From the NCBI RefSeq assembly GCF_000344175.1, contig NZ_ALWW01000003.1, positions 26 to 64,025 on the forward strand: a stretch of DNA of 64,000 bases. Reading direction: 5' to 3'. Shown piece after piece: positions 18,242 through 29,971 of this stretch (positions within the stretch are counted from its first letter, which is position 1; each line of letters begins with the position of its first letter). This DNA is from Listeria fleischmannii subsp. fleischmannii LU2006-1 (GTDB lineage Bacteria > Bacillota > Bacilli > Lactobacillales > Listeriaceae). The position numbers were made by a program, and so were the translations under genes. Below the pieces are notes generated by a model, which did not search any database, was not told the origin of the DNA, and saw nothing but the letters and a program-made list of their open reading frames with translations.

Positions 18242-20500
18242 AACGGCGCAGAGGGAATATGAGGAGGGGCGCACTGGTACTTTTTGTCTTTTTCGCGACG
18301 CTCTTCCTTATTCTTACTGGCCGTTTTCTTTATTTGCAAATTACCGGTGAGGCAAACGGAGAACCGCTAGCAGCCGAAGCGGCGAAACAGCATCTGAAAA
18401 CGGAGAAAATTGAAGCAAAACGTGGATCAATATTAGACCAAAAAGGTGAAGTCATTGCAGAAGACAGTTCAACCTATACACTTTTTGCTGTCGTTTCAGA
18501 TAAGTTTTCAAAAACATCAAAAGAACCGAATTACGTTGTAGATAAAGATAAAACTGCTGAAGTGCTTGCGAAATACATTTCAATTTCAAAAGCAGACATT
18601 TTAGACCGTTTAGATAAAAAAGAGGTTTATCAAGTCGAATTTGGAAAAGCGGGTAAAAATTTATCCGTTGAACTGAAAAATAAAATTGAAAAAGAAAAAC
18701 TGCCAGGTATTAATTTCACACGTCAAGCCTCTCGCTTTTACCCTAACGGAACTTTTGCCTCGCAACTCATTGGTTTTGCACAGCAAACGGAAGGTGAGAG
18801 CGGAGAATCTTCTTTAACTGGTAAGATGGGTCTTGAAAAAAGTTATAACTCCATTTTAACGGGAAAAGATGGTGAAATTAATTATAGTACAGATAAACTA
18901 GGTTATATTTTACCAAATGCGAAAAAAAATGTAACAGAAGCAAAAGACGGAAATGATATTACCTTAACCTTAGATAAGAAAATTCAAACGTTTTTAGAAG
19001 ATACACTGACGACCGTAAACGCTAAATATAAGCCGACAAATATGATGGCGGTTGTTATGAATCCAAAAACAGGCGAAATTTTAGCCATGAGCCAAAGACC
19101 CTCTTTTAATCCGACAACACGAGCAGGTTTAAGCTCAGAAAACGCAGGTGTTTGGCAAGATTTACCTGTTGAGTATGCGTATGAACCAGGTTCTGTTATG
19201 AAAATTTTCTCACTAGCCTCTGCTATTGATACTGGAGTATATAATCCAAACGGCTACTACCAATCAGGGATTTACCGCGTGGGAGATATCCCAATCCATG
19301 ACCATAATGGCGGAGCGGGCTGGGGGACAATCACTTACCGCGAAGGCGTTGAGCGTTCCAGTAATGTCGCTTTTGCCACTCTTTTGGATAAAATGGGGAC
19401 GGATACGTTCGAAAAATATTTAACAAAATTCGGCTTTGGCCAAAAAACAGGTATTCAGCTACCAAATGAAGCCAGCGGAAAAATTTTATACCATTATCCA
19501 GTTGAAAAAGTAACCACAGTATTTGGACAAGGAACAACGGTATCCATGATGCAAATGCTTCAAGGCGCTTCAGCTATCGCGAGTGATGGTAAAATGAAAC
19601 TACCTTATGTGGTTTCAAAAACAACAGATCCAAACACGAATAAAGAAGTCAAAACAGAAACGAAAATAACAGGTGCCCCAATCAGTGCAGAAACAGCGAA
19701 GAAAACGCGTAATGAATTAAAAGAAGTTGTGAGCGGGGAACATGGGACAGGGAAACTATATGCTATCCCAGGTTATACAGTGGCAGGTAAAACGGGGACA
19801 TCGCAAATTGCCGATCCTAAAACAGGAAAATATATGACGGGTAGTAATAATTATATCTTTTCCTTCATGGGAATGGCTCCAGCAGATGATCCGGAGCTAA
19901 TCATGTATGTGACTATGCAACAACCGCAACTTGAAGGTAGTGAAACTGGCGGGGCAGCAGTTTCGGAAGTGTTTAATCCTGTTATGAAAAATAGTTTGCA
20001 ATATATGAACATTAAACCTGCTGAAGAAGAGAAAATGGCTAAAGTAGCTGTTCCTAATTATTCAGGAAAATCTGTTCAAGATGCAAAAAAAAGCAATTTC
20101 AGAAAGTAAACTAATTCCTGTTGTGGTGGGAAATGGCAAAAAAGTCGTGCAACAAATTCCTCAACAAGCGAACAAGCTCATGGAAGGAGAGCGAGTCATC
20201 ATCATGACTGATGGCGATATGACAATACCAGATATGACAAATTGGTCGCGGGATGATGCGCAAAAAGTCTCAGAAATCACAGGAATTTCATTTAGCTTTA
20301 AAGGAACGGGTTACGTTACGAATCAAAGTGTTTCGGCTGGAACAATTTTAAATGAAGATTCAAATGTTGTGCTGACAATGAAAAAACCGAATGAAATCAG
20401 TGCTTTTAATCAAAACAAGGACCAGACAAACCAAGATAAAATCAGACAAGATACAAATATAGAAGAGAACGCAGGAGTAGGCGATTTATTAACACAATAA
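18238..20500 (+). CDS. pbpB: penicillin-binding protein 2B, class B transpeptidase (frameshift in this sequence)
   Basis: About 753 aa when joined across a break in the 8-A run around 20091-20098; one A fewer joins SVQDAKK to AISESKL. N-terminal TM (about 12-32), dimerisation domain, then transpeptidase motifs S319-VMK (EPGSVMK), S374-SN and K518-TG. Two PASTA domains follow, the break lying in the first (VAVPNYSGKS) and the second at MTIPDMTNW. Septal peptidoglycan cross-linking enzyme, essential in relatives, hence the frameshift is more likely a base-calling error. ATG overlaps ftsL; an ATG at 18259 is an alternative start. Confidence 0.93.
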
Positions 20501-20511
20501 TGATATTGAAC

Positions 20512-20620
20512 CGTGTCTATGGAACGAAATCTCATTCGATAGACACGTGTTCATTTATCCCTATGGAAATGCACCTTGCTTTTTGCTAAGATAGAGAAGG
20601 ATATTTTTTATCTTAGCAAA
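20512..20620 (+). promoter_or_regulatory. two hairpins in the pbpB-murE gap
   Basis: CGTGTCTAT / ATAGACACG (20512-20548) and TTTGCTAAGATA / TATCTTAGCAAA (20582-20620, 15-nt loop). Neither has a U tract. The second ends about 20 bases before the murE ribosome site and could affect mRNA processing or murE translation. Confidence 0.45.
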
Positions 20621-20654
20621 GTGCGTGGAAATGTTACTAAAGGAGATGCACATT

Positions 20655-22262
20655 TTGAAATTAAAAGAGTTATTACGCGTATTGCCGCTTTGTCATACGA
20701 ATGCGGATTTAGATATGGATATTAAAAAAATTGCTCAAGACAGTCGTGAGGTCACAGCGGGCACGCTTTTCATTTGTATTGACGGGGAAATCGTGGATGG
20801 ACATAAATTTGCTCAGGTGGCGGAGGAAAACGGGGCTTCAGTGATTCTTGCTGAAAGACCTGTGGATGTTTCGATACCCGTCATTTTAATTCGCGATACT
20901 AAACGGGGGATGGCGATTCTTGCCGATCATTTTTATTCCTCTCCAAGTCAAAAAATGCGCATGATTGGAATTACGGGCACAAATGGAAAAACAACAGTAA
21001 GTCATTTAATTGAACAAGTACTGAGAAATCAAGGCGAAACTACGGGTTTGGTTGGCACGATGTATATGCGCATTGCAGATGAAACGATAGAGACGAAAAA
21101 TACAACGCCGGATAGCCTAACTTTACAGCGGGTTTTTTCCAAAATGAATGAAAAAGAAGTGACAACTGCCGTGATGGAAGTATCGAGCCATGCGCTTGTT
21201 CAGGGCCGTGTTTACGGAACAGATTATGATGTTGCTGTATTTACAAATTTATCGCAAGATCATCTTGATTATCATAAAACGATGGAAGAATACGCATATG
21301 CGAAAAGCTTATTATTTGCTCAACTTGGAAATCGATATTCTAAAAATCATCCAAAAATGGCGATTTTAAATGTAGATGATAAAGCTTCTAAAACGATGAA
21401 AAGAGCAACAGCCGCCCACATTATTACATATGGAATTGATCGAAAAGCGGATTTTAGAGCACAAAAAATGGAAATTACAAGTAAAGGGACAACGTTTGAA
21501 CTGGTTTCACCAGAAGGAACTGAAACGGTTCATATTCAAATGATTGGCAAGTTTAGCGTCTATAATGTTTTAGCCGCAATTGCAACTTGTTATGTTTGTG
21601 GGGTTCCGCTTGAGGAGACAATGAAAACCTTGAGCGGGATAAAAGGAGTTAGTGGACGTTTTGAATTAGTGCACGCGGGACAGGATTTTCCTGTTATTGT
21701 CGATTATGCGCATACGCCTGACGGATTACTTAACGTTCTAGAAACGATTTCCGAATTTGCCGAAAAACGTATTTTTGTCGTGGTTGGTTGCGGGGGCGAT
21801 AGAGACAAAGGGAAACGTCCTAAAATGGCTAAAATTGCGGCAGAATATGCTACAAATCCAATTTTCACATCAGATAATCCGCGGACAGAAGAACCGGCTG
21901 CGATTATTAATGATATGTTAGAAGGGGTCCAAGGGAAGTCCTATGAAGTACGCGTCAACCGAAAAGAAGCGATTGAGCTTGCTGTAAATTCTGCGGAAAA
22001 AGGCGATGTCATTTTAATTGCCGGAAAAGGGCATGAAGATTATCAAATTATCGGTACTGAAAAATATGATTTTGATGACCGTCTAGTTGCGCATGAAGCT
22101 ATTGAAAAAAAAACAAAAAACTTTAATACAATAAATAACAGTTTAGTGGAAAAAAGATTGGAGAGAAAAAATTGTGTCTTTATATTTTTTAATTACAACA
22201 TTAGCGGTGGCTTTTATCATAACCGTAGCCTTCGTTCCAGTATTTATCCCGTTTTTAGTTAA
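20655..22262 (+). CDS. murE: UDP-MurNAc-tripeptide synthetase MurE, meso-diaminopimelate-adding (C-terminus altered)
   Basis: Starts with TTG at 20655 after AAAGGAGATG. ATP-binding [14 protein letters not shown], and the DNPR motif (SDNPRTEEP) that selects meso-diaminopimelate, fitting Listeria wall chemistry. The literal frame runs to 22262 and overlaps mraY by 89 bases with an odd tail after AIEKKTKN. A 9-A run at 22105-22113 with one base fewer gives a stop at 22134, or one more gives a stop at 22126. Either restores the expected length near 490 aa. Confidence 0.94.
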   Translation: MKLKELLRVLPLCHTNADLDMDIKKIAQDSREVTAGTLFICIDGEIVDGHKFAQVAEENGASVILAERPVDVSIPVILIRDTKRGMAILADHFYSSPSQKMRMIGITGTNGKTTVSHLIEQVLRNQGETTGLVGTMYMRIADETIETKNTTPDSLTLQRVFSKMNEKEVTTAVMEVSSHALVQGRVYGTDYDVAVFTNLSQDHLDYHKTMEEYAYAKSLLFAQLGNRYSKNHPKMAILNVDDKASKTMKRATAAHIITYGIDRKADFRAQKMEITSKGTTFELVSPEGTETVHIQMIGKFSVYNVLAAIATCYVCGVPLEETMKTLSGIKGVSGRFELVHAGQDFPVIVDYAHTPDGLLNVLETISEFAEKRIFVVVGCGGDRDKGKRPKMAKIAAEYATNPIFTSDNPRTEEPAAIINDMLEGVQGKSYEVRVNRKEAIELAVNSAEKGDVILIAGKGHEDYQIIGTEKYDFDDRLVAHEAIEKKTKNFNTINNSLVEKRLERKNCVFIFFNYNISGGFYHNRSLRSSIYPVFS

Positions 22263-23145
22263 GTTGAAATTCGGTCAAAGTATTCGCGAAGAAGGACCGA
22301 AGCTTCACGCGAAAAAATCGGGAACACCAACTATGGGAGCCGTTGTCTTTTTGTCAGCGATTATTATTAGCTTCGTGCTAATGTCTCTTATTAGTGACGA
22401 TTTTACTTCAGCAACATGGCTTATTTTAATTGCTACACTATTGTTTGGGGCACTAGGTTTTCTTGATGATTACATTAAAGTTGTGCAAAAACGTAATTTA
22501 GGACTTACATCTAAGCAAAAGTTTTTTGGGCAAATCGCGATTTCGATTTTGTTCTATCTGGTTTATCATTTTAGCGGCTATCCTGACACATTAACCATTC
22601 CGTTTACGAGTACAGAAGTGAATATTGGCTGGTTTTTCCTTATATTTGTTTTATTCTGGCTAGTAGGGTTCTCAAACGCCGTCAACTTAACAGACGGGCT
22701 AGACGGACTCGTATCAGGACTTTCAAGCATCGCATTCCTTGCTTTTGGTGTCATTGCGATTTATGAAAATCAGACGGAAGTTGCCCTTTTTTGTTTCGCC
22801 GTCGTTGGAGGCATGTTAGGTTTTCTTATTTTTAATAAAAACCCAGCGAAAATCTTTATGGGGGATACAGGTTCCCTTGCGCTAGGTGGGGCACTTGCAG
22901 CCGTATCGATTCTCCTGAAACACGAATGGTTACTCCTATTAATTGGGATTGTTTTTGTTATTGAAACCGCATCGGTCATGTTACAAGTCGCTTATTTTAA
23001 AGCTACAGGAGGGAAACGAATTTTTCGCATGACACCGATTCATCACCATTTTGAACTTGGTGGATGGAAGGAATGGCGAGTGGTTTTAACTTTTTGGGCA
23101 GTAGGTTTACTTGCTGGATTAGTAGCCGTTTTGTTAGTAATTTAA
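22174..23145 (+). CDS. mraY: phospho-N-acetylmuramoyl-pentapeptide transferase MraY
   Basis: 323 aa from GTG with GGAGAG nine bases upstream. Polytopic membrane enzyme with about ten TM helices, making lipid I from UDP-MurNAc-pentapeptide and undecaprenyl phosphate. Family signatures are FLDDYIK (Asp pair), NAVNLTDGLDGL, FMGDTGSLALGG and the MTPIHHHFEL loop. Full length. Confidence 0.97.
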   Translation: MSLYFLITTLAVAFIITVAFVPVFIPFLVKLKFGQSIREEGPKLHAKKSGTPTMGAVVFLSAIIISFVLMSLISDDFTSATWLILIATLLFGALGFLDDYIKVVQKRNLGLTSKQKFFGQIAISILFYLVYHFSGYPDTLTIPFTSTEVNIGWFFLIFVLFWLVGFSNAVNLTDGLDGLVSGLSSIAFLAFGVIAIYENQTEVALFCFAVVGGMLGFLIFNKNPAKIFMGDTGSLALGGALAAVSILLKHEWLLLLIGIVFVIETASVMLQVAYFKATGGKRIFRMTPIHHHFELGGWKEWRVVLTFWAVGLLAGLVAVLLVI

Positions 23146-23252
23146 ATAATTGGCCGCAATTTGCGGCGTTAGGCGTCTCTAAACAGTTGAAAAACTTGTT
23201 TTAGTTGACGCTTTCAGTCGTTTTATGCATTTTTAAAAAGTGGGGGATTATC

Positions 23253-24620
23253 ATGAAAAATATTAATATGTACTATCATAAGAAAGTTCTTGTACTTGGA
23301 TTAGCCCGAAGTGGTGTGAGTGCAGCAAGCATGCTACATAAATTAGGGGCTTTTGTTACGGTTAACGATAAACTTCCTTTTAGTGAAAATCCAGAAGCAC
23401 AAGGTTTGCTTGAACAAGGCATTAAAGTGATTTGTGGAAGCCATCCAACTGAATTACTCGATGAAGGCTTCGAACTTGTTGTAAAAAATCCAGGGATTCC
23501 GTATAACAATCCAATGATAGCGAAAGCAGAACGTTTAAAACTACCCATTATTACAGAAGTAGAATTAGCATATCAAATTTCGGAAGCGCCAATTATTGGC
23601 ATTACCGGAACAAATGGAAAAACCACGACTACGACCATTATTCATAACATGTTAAATGAAATGAAAAAAAATACATCTTTACTGGCCGGAAATATTGGCT
23701 TCCCCGCTTCAGAAGTTGCTGAAAAGGCGACGAGTGAGCAGTACATTACAATGGAACTTTCTTCCTTCCAATTGATGGGGGTTAAGACGTTTCGTCCGCA
23801 AATTTCGGTTATAACGAATATCTATGAAGCGCATCTTGACTATCATAAAACGCGCGAGGAATATGTAGCAGCCAAATGGCAAATTCAAAAGAACCAAACG
23901 GCGGATGATTTTTTGGTCATCAATTGGGACCAGGAAGAACTCATTCATCTGGCGGAAAAAACGGCGGCTAAGGTCATTCCTTTTTCAACCACACAAAGGC
24001 TTATGAAAGGGGCTTACGTCCAAAACGGCAAATTAATGTTTAACGACGAAGAAATTGGCTCTGTAGAGGATATTTTGCTTCCAGGAGAACATAACTTAGA
24101 AAATATTCTTGCTTCTATTGCTGTCTCGAAAACGCTGGGTGTTTCAAACGAAGCCATTATGCATGTTTTAGAAACGTTCAAAGGTGTAGAGCATCGGACG
24201 CAATTTGTAGGGGAGCTACTTGGACGGAAGTTTTATAACGATTCTAAAGCGACGAATATTTTGGCGACCCAAAGTGCACTGAAAGGATTTAAGCAGCCGG
24301 TAGTTTTACTTGCTGGAGGGCTCGATCGCGGAAATGAATTTGACGAGCTAAAACCATTTTTTAGAAACGTTAAAGCAGTTGTGGTCTTTGGGGAAACAGC
24401 GGAAAAAATTGCTCGTGTTGCGAAAGAAGTTGAGGTAGAGGTGCATTATGTTCAAGATGTTGAAAGAGCTGTGCCAGTCGCGTTTAAAGTTTCTAAACCG
24501 GGTGATATTATTTTACTTTCTCCTGCATGTGCGAGCTGGGATCAATACCGAACATTTGAAGTCCGCGGAAATGCTTATATGAACGCCATTCAAGAGTTGA
24601 CAGATGAGGTGGAACAATGA
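23253..24620 (+). CDS. murD: UDP-N-acetylmuramoylalanine-D-glutamate ligase MurD
   Basis: 455 aa from ATG at 23253 with GTGGGGGA upstream (GTT-rich leader from 23205 rejected). Rossmann-like N-terminal domain (LVLGLARSG), ATP loop [12 protein letters not shown], conserved ELSSFQL and C-terminal [12 protein letters not shown]. Adds D-Glu to UDP-MurNAc-Ala in the cytoplasm. The stop overlaps the murG start (ATGA). Confidence 0.97.
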   Translation: MKNINMYYHKKVLVLGLARSGVSAASMLHKLGAFVTVNDKLPFSENPEAQGLLEQGIKVICGSHPTELLDEGFELVVKNPGIPYNNPMIAKAERLKLPIITEVELAYQISEAPIIGITGTNGKTTTTTIIHNMLNEMKKNTSLLAGNIGFPASEVAEKATSEQYITMELSSFQLMGVKTFRPQISVITNIYEAHLDYHKTREEYVAAKWQIQKNQTADDFLVINWDQEELIHLAEKTAAKVIPFSTTQRLMKGAYVQNGKLMFNDEEIGSVEDILLPGEHNLENILASIAVSKTLGVSNEAIMHVLETFKGVEHRTQFVGELLGRKFYNDSKATNILATQSALKGFKQPVVLLAGGLDRGNEFDELKPFFRNVKAVVVFGETAEKIARVAKEVEVEVHYVQDVERAVPVAFKVSKPGDIILLSPACASWDQYRTFEVRGNAYMNAIQELTDEVEQ

Positions 24621-25708
24621 AAATCGTATTAAGTGGAGGCGGAACGGGTGGACATGTCTATCCCGCACTTGCCTTTTTAAGAGAATGTAAAAGACAACAT
24701 CCAGATGCTGAGTTTTTATATATTGGAACCGAAAAAGGTTTAGAATCCGATATTGTTAAGCATGCAGGTATCCCGTTTGAAGCCATTGAGATAACTGGTT
24801 TTAAACGTTCACTCTCTTTTGAAAATGTGAAGACTATTACCCGCTTTTTAAAAGGCGTTAAGCGATCAAAAGAGATACTGCGTGACTATCAGCCAGATTG
24901 TGTCATTGGCACTGGTGGTTATGTATGTGGCCCCGTTGTTTATGCCGCAGCAAAGCTAGATATTCCAACTATAATTCATGAACAAAATAGTATTGCAGGC
25001 CTAACTAATAAATTTTTAAGTCGTTATGCGGATAAAGTCGCGATTTGTTTTGAAGAGGTGAGTGATTCCTTTGCCTCTGAAAAAATTGTATTTACAGGAA
25101 ATCCTCGCGCCTCAGAAGTTATTCGTACAGATCAACCAGATGTTTTAAAAGAATATAATTTAGATCCCGCTAAAAAAACGGTTCTTGCCTTTGGTGGCAG
25201 CCGTGGGGCAAAAGCAATTAATGAGGCTGTTTGGAAAATTTTACCCGAGTGGTGTAACAAAGACTATCAGCTTCTATATGTAACAGGCGAAGTACACTAC
25301 GATAAAATAAAAGATCAGCTTAAAGACATGAATTTAACTGAAAATATTAGTATTCAGCCTTTTATTTATGATATGCCCGCTGTTTTAAATCATGTCAATT
25401 TGGTCATTTCAAGAGCAGGTGCCACGACGCTAGCTGAAATCACAGCACTTGGATTACCAAGTATTTTAATTCCAAGTCCTTATGTTACAGCCAATCATCA
25501 GGAAAACAATGCTCGTTCTTTAGAAAGAAATGGCGCGAGTGTTGTGATTACCCAAACAGAATTAGTGGAAGTAGACTTGATGGCTAAAATTGATGCGATT
25601 ATGTCTGATGAAGCAAAATTAAATAAAATGGCTTATGCGGCAAAAGAATTAGGCGTTAAAGATGCAGCGGATCGATTTGTAAAACTAGTTGAACAACTTA
25701 TTCGCTAG
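24617..25708 (+). CDS. murG: lipid II synthase MurG (N-acetylglucosaminyltransferase)
   Basis: 363 aa, ATG overlapping the murD stop. GT-B fold glycosyltransferase with glycine-rich loops [12 protein letters not shown] and [10 protein letters not shown], and the donor-binding region [16 protein letters not shown]. Adds GlcNAc to lipid I on the inner membrane face. Length typical. Confidence 0.97.
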   Translation: MKIVLSGGGTGGHVYPALAFLRECKRQHPDAEFLYIGTEKGLESDIVKHAGIPFEAIEITGFKRSLSFENVKTITRFLKGVKRSKEILRDYQPDCVIGTGGYVCGPVVYAAAKLDIPTIIHEQNSIAGLTNKFLSRYADKVAICFEEVSDSFASEKIVFTGNPRASEVIRTDQPDVLKEYNLDPAKKTVLAFGGSRGAKAINEAVWKILPEWCNKDYQLLYVTGEVHYDKIKDQLKDMNLTENISIQPFIYDMPAVLNHVNLVISRAGATTLAEITALGLPSILIPSPYVTANHQENNARSLERNGASVVITQTELVEVDLMAKIDAIMSDEAKLNKMAYAAKELGVKDAADRFVKLVEQLIR

Positions 25709-25742
25709 ACAGGAATAGAAAGTTTCGAAAGGAGAGGCGGAT

Positions 25743-26538
25743 ATGGCAGAAAACAAAAAAATTGTTTCAATCGAAGACAAAATCCCAGAGCTGAAACGTT
25801 ATCGCAAGAAAAAACTTATTCGCCACCTTACCATTTTAGTTGGATTTTTTGCAGTTTTAATTCTAGTAACACTTTATTTCTTATCCCCTTTTAGTAAAGT
25901 GAATGAAATCTATGTTTCTGGAAATAGGCAGTTAACAGAAAATGAAGTTAGACAGGCAACAGGACTAGACAACACAGATTTTATAGTAGCGGTGAACAAT
26001 CAAAAAATTAAGAAAAAGCTAGAAAAGCAAGAACTCATTAAAAAAGCAACCGTTGAAAAAAAAAGGACTTCAAAACTTAAAAATTAAGATTGCTGAATAT
26101 CAAACAGTTGGTTATGTTGAAAAAAAAGGCATGTATTATGATGTTTTAGAGAGTGGTAAGATTTTAAACGATAATGCGCAAAAGTTCCCAATTGGAAATC
26201 GCGCTCTTTATGTTGGATTTAAAAATGATGAAACGCTTCATGATATGGTCGAACAAATTAATCAACTACCAGAAGAAGTGGCCAGAGCTATCTCAGAAAT
26301 TCATTTGGAGCCTAAAAAAAGTGATGCAGAACATGTAACTCTTTATATGAATGACGGAAATCAAGTTTCGGCAACGATTCCTACTTTTGCTGAAAAAATG
26401 AGTTTTTATCCATCTTTAGTTGCTCAACTTCAAGAGGGACAAAAAGGTGTTATCAATTTGGAAGTAGGTTCGTATTTCGAAAGTTATTATAAACAAAATG
26501 AAGATGTAAAAGCCGCAGAAGAGAAGAAAAAGCAATAA
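25743..26538 (+). CDS. divIB: cell division protein DivIB/FtsQ (frameshift in this sequence)
   Basis: About 264 aa after removing one A from the 9-A run at 26056-26064; the two parts join as ATVEKKGLQNLKIKI. A basic cytoplasmic N-terminus, one TM (about 27-48), then a POTRA domain (VNEIYVSGNRQLTENEV) and the beta domain with VGYVEKKGMYYDVLESG. The Lys/Glu-rich C-terminal tail is normal. Part of the FtsL-DivIC-DivIB subcomplex. AGGAGAGGCG ribosome site precedes ATG. Confidence 0.92.
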
Positions 26539-26752
26539 ATGTAGGTTTGTTTACGAGCGTTTGTTCGTGTTTATTGTTTTTTTTAATATAAAATCAAAAA
26601 AAAGGTTAAAAAATATCCTTTGTGCTTTAATTCAGCCTTTTGTTAGTGTAGACTGTAAATAAGTGAAAGCAAAACCAGATATATATGCAAGATAGAGAAA
26701 ACAACCCCATAAGGGAAAAAATATATGCATCATTAAAAGGAGGTGCCGATAA

Positions 26753-28061
26753 GTGGGAGAAAATGAAATTTATGTGAGCCTTGACATTGGTTCATCCAAA
26801 ATCAAAGTTATTATAGCTGAAATGGCTAATAATCGTCTCAACATTATCGGTGTGGGCGATGTCCCTGCTCAGGGAATCAAAAAAGGAATTATTATTGATA
26901 TTGACAAGGCAGTAGAATCCAATTAAAAAAGCAATTAGTCAGGCAGAGCGAATGGTTGGTGTTGAAATTTCACAAGTGATTGTTGGTGTTGTCGCTAATC
27001 AAGTCTCACTTTTAGAAACAAGAGGCATCGTAGCTGTTAATAGTGATAAGCCTGAAATAACAGCGGAAGATGTCTGGAATGTAATGGATGCAGCACAAGT
27101 TGTCCCGTTAAGTGCGGAACGTGAAATTATTAGTTTAATACCTAATCAATTTGTAGTAGACGGTTTTGATGGCATAACTGACCCACGTGGTATGAGTGGC
27201 ATTCGTCTTGAAATGGAAGGAACTCTAGTTACTGGTTCCAAAACAATCTTACATAATACCTTGCGATGTGTAGAACGCGCAGGCCTTGAAATCACAGAAA
27301 TTGTCTTGCAACCGCTAGCTGAAGCTGCTATTTCCTTAACGGATGATGACAAAGAATTTGGTACAACATTAATTAATATCGGTGCAGGGACAACCACTGT
27401 GAGTGTGTTTGAACAAGGGAAATTAATTTATACTTTCACCCTTCCTGTTGGCGGCGATAACGTCACGAAAGATCTTTCATTAGGACTGAACACTTCTACA
27501 GCAAATGCGGAAAAAGTAAAATTAGAGCATGGGTATGCGTTTTATGATGAAGCGTCTGCTGATGAAATTTTTGCGATTGATGTGATTGGTTCGGATCAAC
27601 CACAGCATTTCACACAAGTTGAAATTGCCGATATGATTGAAGCTCGAATGGAAGAAATTTTTCTTCTAGCTTTAGATGGCTTAAAACAAGCTGGATTTAA
27701 TCAGTTACCAGGCGGTTTTATTTTAACAGGTGGAGCTAGTGGGATTCCTGGTGCATTGGAACTTGCTGCTAAAACGCTTGGTGGACATGTTCGACTTGCT
27801 ATGCCGGACTATATCGGGGTACGTGATCCTGCTTATGCGACTTCTGTCGGTTTAATCCAGTATGCATATAATCTTGCAGAGTTCGATGAAAGAGATTTAA
27901 GCAATGATTTAGAACCTCAGGGTGACGAGAGTGTGTCACAAACTAGAACTGTTAAGCAATCTAAACCTAAAAAATCAGAAAATGAAAAAGTAACGACAAA
28001 AATGAAAAAACTTTTTTTGGAGCATTTTTTGAGTAAGAATATAAGATATGGAAAATCGTGA
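26753..28061 (+). CDS. ftsA: cell division actin-like protein FtsA (two apparent frameshifts)
   Basis: GTG at 26753 after AAAAGGAGGTG. The first 57 codons ([17 protein letters not shown]) end in a stop; one surplus base near 26919-26922 joins AVES to IKKAISQAE. Actin-fold phosphate loops are DIGSSK and [10 protein letters not shown], and the adenosine motif is [10 protein letters not shown]. The literal end ([16 protein letters not shown]) becomes KMKKLFWSIF, stop at 28032, if the 7-T run at 28012-28018 loses one T. This gives the amphipathic membrane-targeting tail expected of FtsA. Tethers FtsZ to the membrane. Confidence 0.93.
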
Positions 28062-28078
28062 AACTAGGAGGCAAAAAT

Positions 28079-29227
28079 ATGTTAGAGTTTGATACAAATT
28101 CTGAGAGCTTAGCAACAATTAAAGTGATTGGTGTTGGCGGTGGCGGTAATAATGCTGTAAATCGCATGATTGAACACGGTGTTCAAGGCGTTGAATTTAT
28201 TGCCGTTAACACAGATGCTCAAGCACTTAATTTAGCAAAATCAGAAATTAAATTACAAATTGGTACAAAATTAACGCGTGGCCTAGGAGCAGGAGCTGTT
28301 CCAGATATCGGTAAAAAAGCGGCAGAAGAAAGTCGCGAAATGATCGAAGAAGCACTAAAAGGCTCAGATATGGTATTTGTAACTGCCGGAATGGGAGGCG
28401 GAACAGGAACTGGGGCGGCACCCGTCATTGCACAAATTGCAAAAGAAATGGGCGCTCTTACAGTTGGTGTTGTGACTCGACCGTTTGGTTTTGAAGGACC
28501 AAAACGTTCTAAACAAGCTGTGGCTGGAACAGAAGCAATGAAAGAGGCGGTAGACACACTTATCGTCATCCCAAATGATCGCTTGCTACAAATTGTGGAT
28601 AAAAATACACCAATGCTTGAAGCTTTCCGTGAAGCTGATAATGTTTTACGACAAGGGGTTCAAGGTATTTCGGATTTAATTGCGGTCCCTGGATTAATCA
28701 ATTTGGACTTTGCAGATGTTAAAACAATTATGACCAACCGCGGTTCTGCATTAATGGGAATTGGTATTGCGACAGGTGAAAACCGTGCAGCAGATGCGGC
28801 TAAAAAAGCCATTTCATCGCCACTACTTGAAACATCGATCGACGGAGCAAAAGGTGTATTGATGAATATCACAGGTGGTTCTAATTTAAGTTTATATGAA
28901 GTTCAAGAAGCTGCAGAAATTGTTTCCAGTGCTTCTGATCCAGAAGTCAATATGATTTTCGGTTCAGTGATTAACGATGAATTAAAAGATGAATTAATTG
29001 TAACAGTCATTGCAACTGGTTTTGACGAATCGAAACAAGCGGAACTAAAAGCAAACAGACGTCCAACAAATCAACAAATCCAAGTGAATCGTCCAAACTA
29101 CGCAGCAAATGAAACGCAAGAACCAAAACAAGAACCGCAACACGCGGAGCCACAACAACATGCTGAAACAAATAATGGCGATGTGGACGTTCCTGCATTC
29201 ATTCGTAATAGAAACCGTAGAAGCTAA
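28079..29227 (+). CDS. ftsZ: cell division GTPase FtsZ
   Basis: 382 aa from ATG at 28079 with AGGAGG. Tubulin signature [11 protein letters not shown]-terminal [15 protein letters not shown] and the T7-loop [11 protein letters not shown] are intact. A Gln/Glu/Pro-rich linker (residues about 320-370) leads to the conserved C-terminal peptide [14 protein letters not shown], which binds FtsA, SepF and EzrA. Forms the cytokinetic Z-ring. Confidence 0.98.
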   Translation: MLEFDTNSESLATIKVIGVGGGGNNAVNRMIEHGVQGVEFIAVNTDAQALNLAKSEIKLQIGTKLTRGLGAGAVPDIGKKAAEESREMIEEALKGSDMVFVTAGMGGGTGTGAAPVIAQIAKEMGALTVGVVTRPFGFEGPKRSKQAVAGTEAMKEAVDTLIVIPNDRLLQIVDKNTPMLEAFREADNVLRQGVQGISDLIAVPGLINLDFADVKTIMTNRGSALMGIGIATGENRAADAAKKAISSPLLETSIDGAKGVLMNITGGSNLSLYEVQEAAEIVSSASDPEVNMIFGSVINDELKDELIVTVIATGFDESKQAELKANRRPTNQQIQVNRPNYAANETQEPKQEPQHAEPQQHAETNNGDVDVPAFIRNRNRRS

Positions 29228-29281
29228 TTCTGTTTTATATCCGCACAAAGCGGGAACTCACTTATAAAGGTGTAGGGAATT

Positions 29282-29953
29282 ATGACGAAAAAAGATAATC
29301 TTATTCAAATTGAAAATAATATAGCTAATGCATGTGAAAAAGCCGGTCGTAACAACGATGTTCACCTCATTGCCGTCACAAAGACGATTGATGCAGATGG
29401 CATTCGCGAATTATACGATTTAGGTTTACGGAATTTTGGTGAAAACCGGGCGGATGTTTTTTTAGAAAAATATGAAGCTCTAAAAGGTTTGTCTGATATT
29501 GTCTGGCATTTTATCGGGTCACTGCAAACACGGAAAGTTCGTGATATTGTGGATAAAGTGGACGCCATTCATTCCGTAGATCGCCCTAGTTTAGCAAAAG
29601 AAATTGAAAAACGCGCTACAAAGTTGACCCCGTGTTTTTTACAAATTAATATTTCAGGCGAAGAATCGAAACATGGCTTTACGAAAGAATCAGCTATTCG
29701 TTTTTTAAAAGAAGCGGATTTTAAGAATATTGAAATGATTGGTTTAATGACTATGGCACCACTTACAGAAAATGTGGGTGAGTTACATCAAGTATTTCAC
29801 GAATTAAAGCAGTTGCAGCTAGACATTCAAAAGCTCGGTTTAAACCGTGTACCGTGCAAGGAACTATCGATGGGAATGACTAATGACTACATGATAGCGA
29901 TAGAAGAAGGTGCTACACATATTCGAGTAGGTAGAGCTTTGGTGAACGAATAA
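29282..29953 (+). CDS. ylmE: pyridoxal-phosphate homeostasis protein, YggS/YlmE family
   Basis: 223 aa. Single-domain PLP-binding TIM barrel: HLIAVTKTID carries the PLP-binding Lys, LRNFGENRAD and WHFIGSLQTRK are conserved blocks, and LSMGMTNDY contacts the phosphate. Family members have no known catalytic activity and act in vitamin B6 and amino-acid homeostasis. Placed between ftsZ and sepF as in other Firmicutes. Confidence 0.93.
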   Translation: MTKKDNLIQIENNIANACEKAGRNNDVHLIAVTKTIDADGIRELYDLGLRNFGENRADVFLEKYEALKGLSDIVWHFIGSLQTRKVRDIVDKVDAIHSVDRPSLAKEIEKRATKLTPCFLQINISGEESKHGFTKESAIRFLKEADFKNIEMIGLMTMAPLTENVGELHQVFHELKQLQLDIQKLGLNRVPCKELSMGMTNDYMIAIEEGATHIRVGRALVNE

Positions 29954-29971
29954 TAACGGAGGTGCAAAATC

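Noticed and set aside
18238-28061. Reading pbpB, divIB and ftsA as true pseudogenes or programmed frameshifts
   Set aside because: These genes are essential in relatives, downstream frames are intact and conserved, and no slippery heptamer with pseudoknot was evident; base-calling error in A/T runs is simpler.
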